Shown here piece by piece: positions 54,526-64,000 of a stretch of 64,000 nt of DNA. The notes beneath the pieces are model-generated. The model saw only the letters and a list, made by a program, of their open reading frames with translations, was not told the origin of the DNA and ran no database searches. The DNA is from Rubrivivax sp. (lineage in GTDB: Bacteria; Pseudomonadota; Gammaproteobacteria; Burkholderiales; Burkholderiaceae_C). The position numbers were made by a program, and so were the translations under genes. The stretch lies in assembly GCA_022842595.1 (NCBI GenBank), contig JALHPF010000020.1, positions 1-64,000 of the forward strand. The letters are read 5' to 3'. The stretch's first letter is position 1. The number at the start of each line of letters is the position of its first letter.

Positions 54526-55806
54526 GTGAAAGATCCCCGCCCCCTGCTGAGCCTGGACGAAGCGCTGGCCCGCCTGGTCGCCGGCAGCACGCCGCACGCC
54601 ATCGTGCAGACCGACACCGTGCCCACCGCCGATGCCTTGGGCCGGGTGCTGGCGGCCGAAGTGCTCTCTGCGCTGGACGTGCCACCGGAGGACAACACCT
54701 CGATGGACGGCTACGTGCTGCACGCCGAGGACGTGCGCGAAGCCGGCACCGTGCTGCCGGTGTCGCAGCGCATCCCCGCCGGCGTGCCCGGGCAGCCGCT
54801 GCAGCGTGGCACCGCTGCGCGCATCTTCACCGGGGGCCAGGTGCCGGCGGGTGCCGATGCGGTGGTGATGCAGGAACAGTGCGAGGCCATCCCGGCCGGG
54901 GATGGACGGGTGCAGGGTCAGGAGCAGGGGCAGGGCTTGGGCCAGGTGCGCGTGAACACCGTGCCAGAGCATGGCCAGTGGATCCGCCGCCGCGGCGAAG
55001 ACGTCCGCTTCGGTGCTGCCGTGCTGCACAAGGGTGCGCGCCTCACGCCGCAGGCGCTGGGCCTGGCGGCTTCGGTGGGCGCCGCCATGCTGCCGGTGGT
55101 GCGTCGCCCGCGCGTGGCGCTGTTCAGCACCGGCGACGAACTCATGATGCCCGGCGAGCCGCTGCGCCCCGGTGCCATCTACAACAGCAACCGCTTCACC
55201 CTGCGTGGCCTGCTGCAGGCGGCGGGCTGCGTGGTCAACGACCTGGGCATCGTGCCTGACCGCCTGGACGCGACGCGGGCCGCCTTGCGCGAGGCCGCGG
55301 CGCACAACGACCTGATCGTCACCTGCGGCGGTGTTTCGGTGGGCGAGGAAGACCACCTCAAGCCCGCGGCGCAGGCCGAAGGCATGCTCGAGCATTGGCA
55401 GATCGCCATCAAGCCTGGCAAGCCGCTGGCCTTCGGGCAGATCCGCCGTGAAGACGGCAGCCACGCGCTGCTGCTGGGCCTGCCCGGCAACCCGGTGTCG
55501 GCCTTCGTCACCTACCTGCTCTGCGTCACGACCGTGCTGCGCGCGCTGCAGGGCGCGGCCACTGCGTTGCCGCCCAGCCTGCCTTTGCGTTCGGCCTTCG
55601 ACTGGCCGCGGCCCGACAAGCGCCGCGAGTTCCTGCGTGTGAAGCTCAATGCCGACGGCGAACTCGAACTCTTCCCCAATCAGAGTTCGGGCGTGCTCAC
55701 CAGCGCCGTCTGGGCCGATGGCCTGCTGGACAATCCGCCCGGCCAGGCCATCCTGCGCGGCGACACGGTGCGTTTCCTGCCACTGCCCGAGCTGATTTCC
55801 CGCTGA
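54526..55806 (+). CDS. moeA: molybdopterin molybdotransferase
   Basis: This enzyme inserts molybdate into adenylated molybdopterin. The 426-residue protein has EDNTSMDGYVLHAEDV, ARIFTGGQVPAGADAVVMQE, RPRVALFSTGDELMMPGE, IVTCGGVSVGEEDHLKPAA and LLGLPGNPVSAFVTYLL. Near residues 125-140 it carries a Gln/Gly-rich insertion (VQGQEQGQGLGQV) unlike typical MoeA, coded by CAG/GGG-type repeats at about 54913-54945. The start is GTG, 13 bp after thrC. The pairing of threonine and molybdenum-cofactor genes is common in Burkholderiales. Confidence 0.95.
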   Translation: MKDPRPLLSLDEALARLVAGSTPHAIVQTDTVPTADALGRVLAAEVLSALDVPPEDNTSMDGYVLHAEDVREAGTVLPVSQRIPAGVPGQPLQRGTAARIFTGGQVPAGADAVVMQEQCEAIPAGDGRVQGQEQGQGLGQVRVNTVPEHGQWIRRRGEDVRFGAAVLHKGARLTPQALGLAASVGAAMLPVVRRPRVALFSTGDELMMPGEPLRPGAIYNSNRFTLRGLLQAAGCVVNDLGIVPDRLDATRAALREAAAHNDLIVTCGGVSVGEEDHLKPAAQAEGMLEHWQIAIKPGKPLAFGQIRREDGSHALLLGLPGNPVSAFVTYLLCVTTVLRALQGAATALPPSLPLRSAFDWPRPDKRREFLRVKLNADGELELFPNQSSGVLTSAVWADGLLDNPPGQAILRGDTVRFLPLPELISR

Positions 55807-55834
55807 TTTCCCGCTGACTTCCCTCCGCCCCTCG

Positions 55835-56104
55835 ATGACCGCCACCCCCACCATCACCGTGCAAGTGCGCTACTTCGCGGCCCTGCGCGAAGCCCTGGGC
55901 GGGCAGCAGACCCTGCAGCTGCCAGCTGGCAGCACCCTGGCCGACCTGCGCAGCCTGCTGCTGGACCAGAGCAGCCGCCACGCCGAACTGCTGGCCCGTG
56001 GCCGCGCCGTTCGCTGTGCGCTGAACCAGGTGATGGCCGATGAAGCCACGGTGGTGCCGCCAGGCGCCGAAGTGGCCTTCTTCCCGCCCGTCACGGGGGG
56101 CTGA
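55835..56104 (+). CDS. moaD: molybdopterin synthase sulfur carrier subunit
   Basis: This small ubiquitin-fold subunit carries sulfur as a C-terminal thiocarboxylate to MoaE during molybdopterin synthesis. The 89-residue protein has VQVRYFAALREALGG, ALNQVMADEATVVPPGAEVAF and the essential C-terminal Gly-Gly (FPPVTGG). MoaE follows 7 bp later and moeA lies 28 bp upstream. Confidence 0.95.
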   Translation: MTATPTITVQVRYFAALREALGGQQTLQLPAGSTLADLRSLLLDQSSRHAELLARGRAVRCALNQVMADEATVVPPGAEVAFFPPVTGG

Positions 56105-56111
56105 AGCGGCC

Positions 56112-56603
56112 ATGGCGAGCGCGGCACCCGTCAGCATCCAGACCCAGGACTTCGACCTGTCGGCCGAAGTGGCAGCGCTGCGCGCTGGCGACGGCGGCGT
56201 GGGCGCGATCGCCAGCTTCGTCGGCACCGTTCGAGACCGCAGCGACGGCAGCGCCGTCAGCGCGATGGAACTGGAGCATTACCCCGGCATGACCGAACGC
56301 GCCATCGAAGCCATGATCGACACCGCCCGGCAGCGCTTCGACATCCGCGCCGCGCGCGTCGTCCATCGCGTCGGCCCGCTGGCCGTGGGCGAACAGATCG
56401 TGCTGGTGGCCGTCAGCTCGGCCCACCGCGGGCAGGCCTTCCAGGCCTGCGAGTTCCTGATGGACTACCTGAAGACCGAGGCGCCGTTCTGGAAGAAGGA
56501 AACCACGCCCGAAGGCAGCCGCTGGGTCGACGCGCGCGAAGCCGACGACGCCGCACTGCGCCGGTGGGGCATCGACGCCCGCAACGCCGGTCGGGCCGCA
56601 TGA
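56112..56603 (+). CDS. moaE: molybdopterin synthase catalytic subunit
   Basis: This enzyme converts precursor Z to molybdopterin with sulfur from MoaD. The 163-residue protein has GAIASFVGTVRDRSDGSAV, MELEHYPGMTERAIEAM, VHRVGPLAVGEQIVLVAVSS, HRGQAFQACEFLMDYLKTEA and PFWKKETTPEG, with the catalytic Lys pair in KTEAPFWKKE. The start ATG lies 7 bp after moaD. The stop overlaps the next gene by ATGA. Confidence 0.95.
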   Translation: MASAAPVSIQTQDFDLSAEVAALRAGDGGVGAIASFVGTVRDRSDGSAVSAMELEHYPGMTERAIEAMIDTARQRFDIRAARVVHRVGPLAVGEQIVLVAVSSAHRGQAFQACEFLMDYLKTEAPFWKKETTPEGSRWVDAREADDAALRRWGIDARNAGRAA

Positions 56604-57136
56604 CGCCCCCCGCAGCAGCACCCCTGGTCCTGGAAGCCGCGACGACCGAGGAAGCCCTGGTGAGCCCGCAGCGCCTGCGTGACGCGCTGGGCCGCTTCGC
56701 CACCGGCGTGACCATCGTCACCTGCCTCGACGCCGAATTCGGCCGCGTCGGGCTGACCGCGAACTCCTTCAACGCGCTGTCGCTCGAGCCGCCGCTCGTG
56801 CTGTGGAGCCTGCGCCGGCAAAGCGCGCAGATGCTGGCCTTCGCGCGAGCCGATCACTTCGTCGTGAACGTGCTGGCCGAAGACCAGCTCGCGCTGTCGC
56901 GCCGCTTTGCATCACGCCGCGACGACAAGTTCGACGAAGGCGACTGGCTGCCGGGCGAGGGCGGGGCGCCGGTCCTGGCAGGCTGCGCGGCGGTGTTCGA
57001 GTGCGAGACCTTCAGCCGGCAGGACGCCGGCGACCACGTGCTCTTCATCGGCCATGTGCTCGCCCTGGCCCAGGCCGGGCTGCCGCCGCTGGTGTACCAG
57101 GCCGGGCATTACCACGGGCTTGGCGAGCCCCTTTAG
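56600..57136 (+). CDS. flavin reductase family protein
   Basis: This 178-residue protein of the flavin reductase-like (FMN-binding split-barrel) family shows LRDALGRFATGVTIVTCLDA, GLTANSFNALSLEPPLVLWSL and FVVNVLAEDQLALSRRFASR, and ends YQAGHYHGL. Such proteins reduce FMN or FAD with NAD(P)H and often feed reduced flavin to a monooxygenase; no partner oxygenase is nearby. The ATG overlaps the moaE stop (ATGA). It is the last gene before the clpB promoter. Confidence 0.87.
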   Translation: MTPPAAAPLVLEAATTEEALVSPQRLRDALGRFATGVTIVTCLDAEFGRVGLTANSFNALSLEPPLVLWSLRRQSAQMLAFARADHFVVNVLAEDQLALSRRFASRRDDKFDEGDWLPGEGGAPVLAGCAAVFECETFSRQDAGDHVLFIGHVLALAQAGLPPLVYQAGHYHGLGEPL

Positions 57137-57179
57137 CCGGCGCAACTGACGCAGATCAAAGTCCGCACGCTCGGCAAGG

Positions 57180-57206
57180 CTTGATATCCATCGTGGCCAA
57201 CCCCAT
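57180..57206 (+). promoter_or_regulatory. heat-shock (sigma-32) promoter of clpB
   Basis: CTTGATA (57180-57186) and CCCCAT (57201-57206) are separated by 14 bp, close to the RpoH consensus CTTGAAA-N11-16-CCCCAT. The site lies 30 bp upstream of the clpB ATG, and a GGAGGA ribosome-binding site sits in between. Confidence 0.75.
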
Positions 57207-57235
57207 GTGGCCATCAATCCCGGAGGAAACAACCC

Positions 57236-59839
<2,604 letters not shown>

Positions 59840-59854
59840 GCCTGGAGGGCGGGG

Positions 59855-62197
59855 TCACTCGCCCTTCAGATTGCTCAGCGACTCGCCCGTGGTCGCGTTC
59901 TCGCTCATCACCAGGCCTTCGCTCATGACGAGGCCTTCGCTCATCACCAGGCCTTCGCTCATCACGAGGCCCTCGCTCATCACCAGGCCTTCGCTCATGA
60001 CGAGGCCCTCGCTCATCACCAGGCCGCTGGCCAGCAACTGGCCGCTCCCGCTGAGCAGCCATGACGACAGCGTCGGGGTCAGGGTGAAGATGCCGGTCTT
60101 GCCGACGAAGGAACTGCTGCCCAGCAAGCCGGTGGCCAGTGTCACACCCGGGGTCAGCAAGCTCGTGGTGGACATGTAGGTCATGGTCATGCGCTGCGGG
60201 AAGCGGTTGGCGACGATGCCCGTGCCCGACCAGAAGACAGGCTCGGTCCAGACGGCGAAGTCTGAAGCCCAGCCCAGGCGCGGGTCCCAGATCGGCTGGT
60301 GGGTGTTGAACAACTTGTCGCCGGTGGCGATGTGGTGGCCGCCGACGATGGCGATGCGCGACCAGTTGAAGCTGGTCCCGGCCACGGTGGAACTGCGTGC
60401 CGTGGGCAGGCTCTTGCCCGTGGCCAGTAGCGAGGTGGTTCCCGCAACCAGGGTGCCGGCAGTGATGGCGGTGCCGATGTCGGTGCGCAGGCTCTGCGCC
60501 AGGCGAACCGCGCCTTCCAGGTTCAGCTGGCCGGCACCCTGTTCCACGAGGGTCTGGTTGGCCAGGGGTTGCGCGGTGTATTGCAGGATGGCCTTGACCA
60601 GGGGTGGCGTCAGGCCTGGGTTGGCCTGCAGCAGCACGGCGACGGCACCCGCGACGGCCGGTGCCGCCACCGACGTGCCGCTGAGCATGATCAGGCGTTG
60701 CGCATAGGTCGTGGGGCCGCCGGCTGCGGTCACCAGCAGCGGGGCATAGGTCGTCAGGTAGTTGGCGGTGGGGCTTGTGCTGGACGCCTTGGTCGAATTC
60801 GCGCCGATGACGCGGTTGCCCGGGGCCACCAGGTCGGGCTTGACGACATTGTCATACCACTTCCAGGTGCCCATGTCCAAGGCGGCGCGGGTGGGCCCAC
60901 GTGAGCTGAACATCGTCACGCTGTCGTCGGCACGGGCGTTCGTGCTCTTGAAGTTGACGGCGCCCACGGTGATGACGGTCGGGTCGTTGCCGGGCGAGGC
61001 CACCGAGCCATAAACCTGCTTCAGGGCGCTGTTCAGTCCGTAGTTGCCGGCAGCCACCACCACGGTGATGCCCATCGCCGTGGCCGCGCGCACGGCGTGG
61101 CACAGCGGGTCGTAATCCCAGGGGTCGGAGGAATCGGCCGCCAGGCTGATGTTCATCACGCGGATGTTCAGGCTGCGGGCGTTGTAGATCACCCAGTTGA
61201 TGCCTTCTAGTGCGTCGCTGACGGTGCCCGTACCGTTGTCGCCGAGCACCCGCACGTCGTACAGGTTGGCATTGGGCGCGATGCCGGTGCTGTCGGGCGT
61301 CTGGTAGAAGGCGCGGCCGGCCGCGACCGAGGCCACATGGGTGCCATGGCCGTACGGGTCCTGCGTCAGATCGCCGGCAGCGTTGATCTTGGTGTCGTAG
61401 GCCGACAGCTCGGTGCTGCCCGGCCGCAGCGAGCTGCTGGTGGCCACGGTGCCGTTGCTCCAGTTGGCGACGTCGGCCTTCAGCATCGACACGCTTTTCA
61501 GCACGCGGCTGGTACCGGCCGCATTCTTGAAGCTGCGGTGCGCCGCCATGACGCCCGAGTCGAGGATGGCGATGCCCACGCCCGTACCGTCCAGGCCGCT
61601 GTAGCTGGTGGCACTGCTGTAGGTGCGAACGCTGGCGTGCTGGGTGCCGGTGATGGCCTCGACCGTGCTGGCCGTGCTTTGGGTGTCGCGGTTGGGCGAG
61701 ATCGAGACGACATCGTCGAGCTTGGCCACCTTTCGCACGCTGCGCGCGGGCAGCACCACGGTCATCGTCTTGAAGGCTGCATGCACGGCCTGCACCGTGC
61801 CGCCCAGGCGTTCGATGTCGGCGCGCAGCTCGGTCAACTCGGCGTCGTCGGCGTCGCTGGTGACGATGACCTGCACCATGCGCGTGCCGCGCAGTTCCTT
61901 CGCCCAGCGGCCCTTCTTCTTGTCCTTCTTCGGCTTGCTGGTGGCCTCGCCGGTGGCGTCGTCCACTTCCTCGGCCAGATCGGGCGAGATGCGGTGGCGC
62001 ACACCGGCCTTCTTGCCTTTCGCGCCCTTGCCCGGGCCGGCCGTGCTGCCGGTGGACCGGTCCATGGCCAGGCTGGCCCCGGTGTTCGCGGGCGCCGTGC
62101 CAGCGACCTGGGCCAGCAGCGGGGCAGGCAGCGCCAGCGCGAGCGACAGCATCGAGGGCAACACGCGGCGGGACAAGAAGCTGGCAATGGGTTTCAT
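59855..62197 (-). CDS. exported subtilisin-like serine peptidase (S8) with repeat tail
   Basis: This 780-residue protease has a signal peptide (RVLPSMLSLALALPAPLLAQ), a Lys-rich segment (about 58-100), an I9-like propeptide (MVQVIVTSDADDAELTELRA) and an S8 catalytic domain. The triad is Asp213 (GVGIAILDSGV), His284 (DPYGHGTHVA) and Ser509 (LSGTSVAAPAVAG), with the oxyanion Asn in VAAGNYG. The domain is followed by about 200 residues without a recognised motif, and then seven perfect GLVMSE repeats (coded by 59900-60025) before NATTGESLSNLKGE. It acts outside the cell or in the periplasm. No secretion genes are adjacent. Confidence 0.9.
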   Translation of the reverse strand: MKPIASFLSRRVLPSMLSLALALPAPLLAQVAGTAPANTGASLAMDRSTGSTAGPGKGAKGKKAGVRHRISPDLAEEVDDATGEATSKPKKDKKKGRWAKELRGTRMVQVIVTSDADDAELTELRADIERLGGTVQAVHAAFKTMTVVLPARSVRKVAKLDDVVSISPNRDTQSTASTVEAITGTQHASVRTYSSATSYSGLDGTGVGIAILDSGVMAAHRSFKNAAGTSRVLKSVSMLKADVANWSNGTVATSSSLRPGSTELSAYDTKINAAGDLTQDPYGHGTHVASVAAGRAFYQTPDSTGIAPNANLYDVRVLGDNGTGTVSDALEGINWVIYNARSLNIRVMNISLAADSSDPWDYDPLCHAVRAATAMGITVVVAAGNYGLNSALKQVYGSVASPGNDPTVITVGAVNFKSTNARADDSVTMFSSRGPTRAALDMGTWKWYDNVVKPDLVAPGNRVIGANSTKASSTSPTANYLTTYAPLLVTAAGGPTTYAQRLIMLSGTSVAAPAVAGAVAVLLQANPGLTPPLVKAILQYTAQPLANQTLVEQGAGQLNLEGAVRLAQSLRTDIGTAITAGTLVAGTTSLLATGKSLPTARSSTVAGTSFNWSRIAIVGGHHIATGDKLFNTHQPIWDPRLGWASDFAVWTEPVFWSGTGIVANRFPQRMTMTYMSTTSLLTPGVTLATGLLGSSSFVGKTGIFTLTPTLSSWLLSGSGQLLASGLVMSEGLVMSEGLVMSEGLVMSEGLVMSEGLVMSEGLVMSENATTGESLSNLKGE
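59900..60025 (-). repeat. seven tandem 18-bp repeats (GLVMSE codons)
   Basis: Exactly 7 x 18 bp encode (GLVMSE)7 near the end of the subtilase. Units differ only at synonymous third positions (GGC CTC/CTG GTG/GTC ATG AGC GAG/GAA), so the repeat is conserved at the protein level. The size is typical of a variable-number tandem repeat. It is not a CRISPR, as there are no spacers. Confidence 0.95.
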
Positions 62198-62570
62198 CTG
62201 GCGCTACCTTTGAACTTCGGGTGGAACATTCACCCGCGGTTTTTGATGGCCGAATGGTAGGGGCCAATGGAATCCAATTGTTAATTGCCAGATGCGCGTT
62301 TTGGCGTGAACCTGTAAAACGTCACAAACAGTACAGAAAACCCGGTCAGTTCGTGGAATCGATACGAACCTTGGCCGTAGAGACCATATGAATCAACCAC
62401 TTGGGGCGTTCCGCGTGCATGATTCATGCGAACTGAAGAAATCCTCAGATCGCAGTATCAAGTTCCGAAAGCTCTTGCCGATAACCCCCGGAAGGGGCGC
62501 GTCAATACTCCGCCTGAGTTCCACTCAAACCCGCGTCCGCGGGTTTCGAATATGGCCCCGCGCGTGCGGT
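62198..62570. other. AT-richer intergenic region before subtilase
   Basis: This 373-bp gap is clearly richer in A and T than its surroundings and holds no convincing gene. It contains the small palindromes CAATTGTTAATTG (62275-62287) and GCATGATTCATGC (62417-62429), and a strong hairpin at 62528-62545. It must hold the promoter of the subtilase gene; no -10/-35 pair could be picked with confidence. Confidence 0.5.
62528..62545 (-). terminator. hairpin, possible terminator of the right-edge gene
   Basis: AACCCGCG-TC-CGCGGGTT is a perfect 8-bp stem with a 2-base loop. On the minus strand it is followed by TGAGT rather than a long T-run. It lies 26 bp past the stop of the partial gene at 62571-64000, a plausible place for a terminator. 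Confidence 0.45.
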
Positions 62571-64000
62571 TCAGTGGGGGACTTCGACGCGCTCTAGCTG
62601 AACGCGGGCCACCGTCAGGTGGTTGGCCGAAGCCTGCAGCACCAGGTGCAGCGCGATGCCCGGGTGCCCCGGCACATGCTGCAGCAGCAGGTGGTAGGCG
62701 CCCAGGCTGATGGCGGCGTCGGGCCGCGTTGCGCCGAAGCCCAGGGCGCGTGCCACATCCACCATCTCGGCCATGAGCAGCGCGCCTTGTTGCGCCAGGC
62801 GCTCGCCCGTCGGTGTACCCCCGGCGTGGGCCAGAGGCTGCAGGTTGTGGGTGTCGAACACACAGACGCTGACCACGCCGCGGATGCCCAGGCAGCGGTC
62901 GGCGTAGTTCTGCCAGCGCGCGGTGCCGGGCATGGGCATCGGCATGGGCGTCATGGCCACGGGCGGCGGCGTGGCGGCCGCAGCGGCCGTGGGCGGGCGC
63001 AGCTGCGCGCCGCGCTGCGCAAAGCCCGAAGGCAATTCGGCAGCGGGCGTGTGCGTCGTCGTGGCGCGGGCCACCGGCACCCCGCCAGGCTGGCCAGCGA
63101 CCGTGGCCGCGGCGGGTGGGAACGCCTCGATAGGGGGGAAAGCCATGGCCGGGGCGACGGGCGCGCTGGCCACCGGCGCTGCCGGGGCAGGCGCAGCGCC
63201 GGGCGGCGGCAGGCCGGCGTCGAACCGCACCAGCGGGTCCAGGCCCATCGGCTGGGTTTCGGCCTCGGTCGACGGCACGGCCGGGCGCGGTACCACCTGG
63301 GCGATGTCGGGGTGCAGGCCGCGCCGGCCCGCCGGTGCGCCGTGCAGGCGGTTCCAGGCGCCGGCGATGTAGGCCCACACCTGTCGCGGCTTGGCTGCGC
63401 GCGGTGCCACGTGAACGGCCACCGGGCTGCCCGCCGACAGCTGCGCGCCCTGTGTGGCCAGCGTTGCGTTGCCGGCAAGGGGCACCAGCAGCAGTTCGCG
63501 GTTCGGCCACAGGCCGCGGGCCATCTGTTCGTGCAGCGGATGCAGGGCGTTGGTGACGGCGTGCAGCGGCATGTCGCCGACCAGCAACACGCCCAGCTGG
63601 CTGTAGGCCAGAAGCACCCGCGCGACTTGCTGGCGCGCCGGTCCGTCGGCATTGATGTCGGTGGAGTAGACACGCAGGTGGCTGCCGTCGGCCAGCGGCA
63701 CCTCGACGAACTGCAGCACCGCCAACGCCAGGCCATGCCCCTGCCTCCGCACCGACAAGCGCTGCACCCGCGCCCCGGCCGACCCGGCCAGGCTACCCAG
63801 CAGCCGCAGCGACCCGCTGGAGCCGATGTCGTGCAGCGCCATGAACTCGCTGGCCTGGGCCTGGAATTCACGCTGCAAAGCACTGGCCACGTCGCCGGTG
63901 ATGAAGAGTTCGACCTGGTCTTCGGCGATGCGCCGGCCGACGTCGCCCTGGCCGCCCAGGTAGGCGTCGCGGTCGCCGACGATCTGCGTGGCTGGTGCGC
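62571..64000 (-). CDS. unknown protein, 5' end outside window
   Basis: The open frame continues to the right window edge without a stop, so the gene is partial; a GTG at 63890 is only an internal codon, and the upstream codons (QIVGDRDAYLGGQGDVGRRI) look coding. The visible 475 residues are a helical N-terminal part (ALQREFQAQASEFMALHDIG), a mixed domain (AVLQFVEVPLADGSHLRVYS, YSQLGVLLVGDMPLHAVTNA), a Pro/Ala-rich linker (about 215-330 from the GTG) and a C-terminal domain (RCLGIRGVVSVCVFDTHNLQ, LERVEVPH). I recognise no family. The two ends resemble each other in style and may be duplicated roadblock-like or sensor-like domains, but that is weak. Confidence 0.7.
   Translation of the reverse strand, partial: APATQIVGDRDAYLGGQGDVGRRIAEDQVELFITGDVASALQREFQAQASEFMALHDIGSSGSLRLLGSLAGSAGARVQRLSVRRQGHGLALAVLQFVEVPLADGSHLRVYSTDINADGPARQQVARVLLAYSQLGVLLVGDMPLHAVTNALHPLHEQMARGLWPNRELLLVPLAGNATLATQGAQLSAGSPVAVHVAPRAAKPRQVWAYIAGAWNRLHGAPAGRRGLHPDIAQVVPRPAVPSTEAETQPMGLDPLVRFDAGLPPPGAAPAPAAPVASAPVAPAMAFPPIEAFPPAAATVAGQPGGVPVARATTTHTPAAELPSGFAQRGAQLRPPTAAAAATPPPVAMTPMPMPMPGTARWQNYADRCLGIRGVVSVCVFDTHNLQPLAHAGGTPTGERLAQQGALLMAEMVDVARALGFGATRPDAAISLGAYHLLLQHVPGHPGIALHLVLQASANHLTVARVQLERVEVPH

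Noticed and set aside
59900-60025. 18-bp repeats as a possible CRISPR
   Set aside because: Units are directly adjacent without spacers and encode a protein repeat.

Overview
The window is chromosomal DNA of a GC-rich betaproteobacterium, most likely order Burkholderiales in the Rubrivivax/Leptothrix/Roseateles neighbourhood. This is inferred from strong GC bias at third codon positions, two PEP-CTERM exported proteins ending in LLARRR, a prfB gene with the classical +1 frameshift, a hemC-hemD-hemX-hemY cluster, a hom-thrC-moeA-moaD-moaE cluster and an AlgZ/AlgR-type regulatory pair. No rRNA, prophage, CRISPR array or transposase gene was seen.

Layout. 1-1384: an accessory-looking left end with a strong stem-loop, a possible group II intron edge and an orphan HEPN-domain gene whose 5' end looks lost. 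1385-10811: a DUF2805 gene, then a long minus-strand train read right to left as nadC, copA, an alpha/beta hydrolase, prfB, pepN and fbp, with short gaps and an ATGA overlap at pepN/fbp. 10898-16799: an HD-GYP phosphodiesterase, an oligopeptide-type binding protein, DUF1841, a nitroreductase, a TauE/SafE permease, a ParA-like ATPase and a MaoC-like protein. 16800-17538: a gene-free element built of nested inverted repeats. 17539-20159: a response regulator/hybrid kinase pair. 20261-28042: an FMN-dependent hydroxy-acid dehydrogenase, dinB, DUF4399, argH, an AlgZ/AlgR-type pair and an unknown membrane-anchored protein.

27976-36382: a DUF4394 PEP-CTERM protein, ppc, a perfect 17-bp palindrome between ppc and hemC, the heme operon hemCDXY, tRNA-Arg(ACG) and its terminator. 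36473-41572: two small uncharacterised genes, a GNAT acetyltransferase, a degenerate HD-GYP protein, an acyl-CoA synthetase and a proline-rich membrane protein. 41603-50426: a murA-type gene, an FxDxF PEP-CTERM protein, ybaK, a secreted oligopeptidase B, plsY-ridA-thioredoxin-fold, phoH, bcp and an Mth938-like gene. 50493-57136: one long run, alaA-hom-thrC-moeA-moaD-moaE-flavin reductase. 57180-59839: clpB behind a clear heat-shock promoter. 59855-64000: an exported subtilase ending in seven perfect six-residue repeats, and a partial unknown gene running off the right edge.

Most of the window is housekeeping: carbon metabolism (fbp, ppc), heme, arginine, threonine and molybdenum cofactor synthesis, translation and protein quality control. 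The least explained parts are the left-end HEPN/stem-loop/intron junction, the 16.8-17.5 kb nested-repeat element, the metal-site-degenerate HD-GYP protein, the repeat-tailed subtilase, and the unknown genes at 26.6, 36.5, 41.0 and 62.6 kb. Start sites, motif positions and repeat coordinates were read directly from the sequence. Family names come from recognised motifs; no database search was run.
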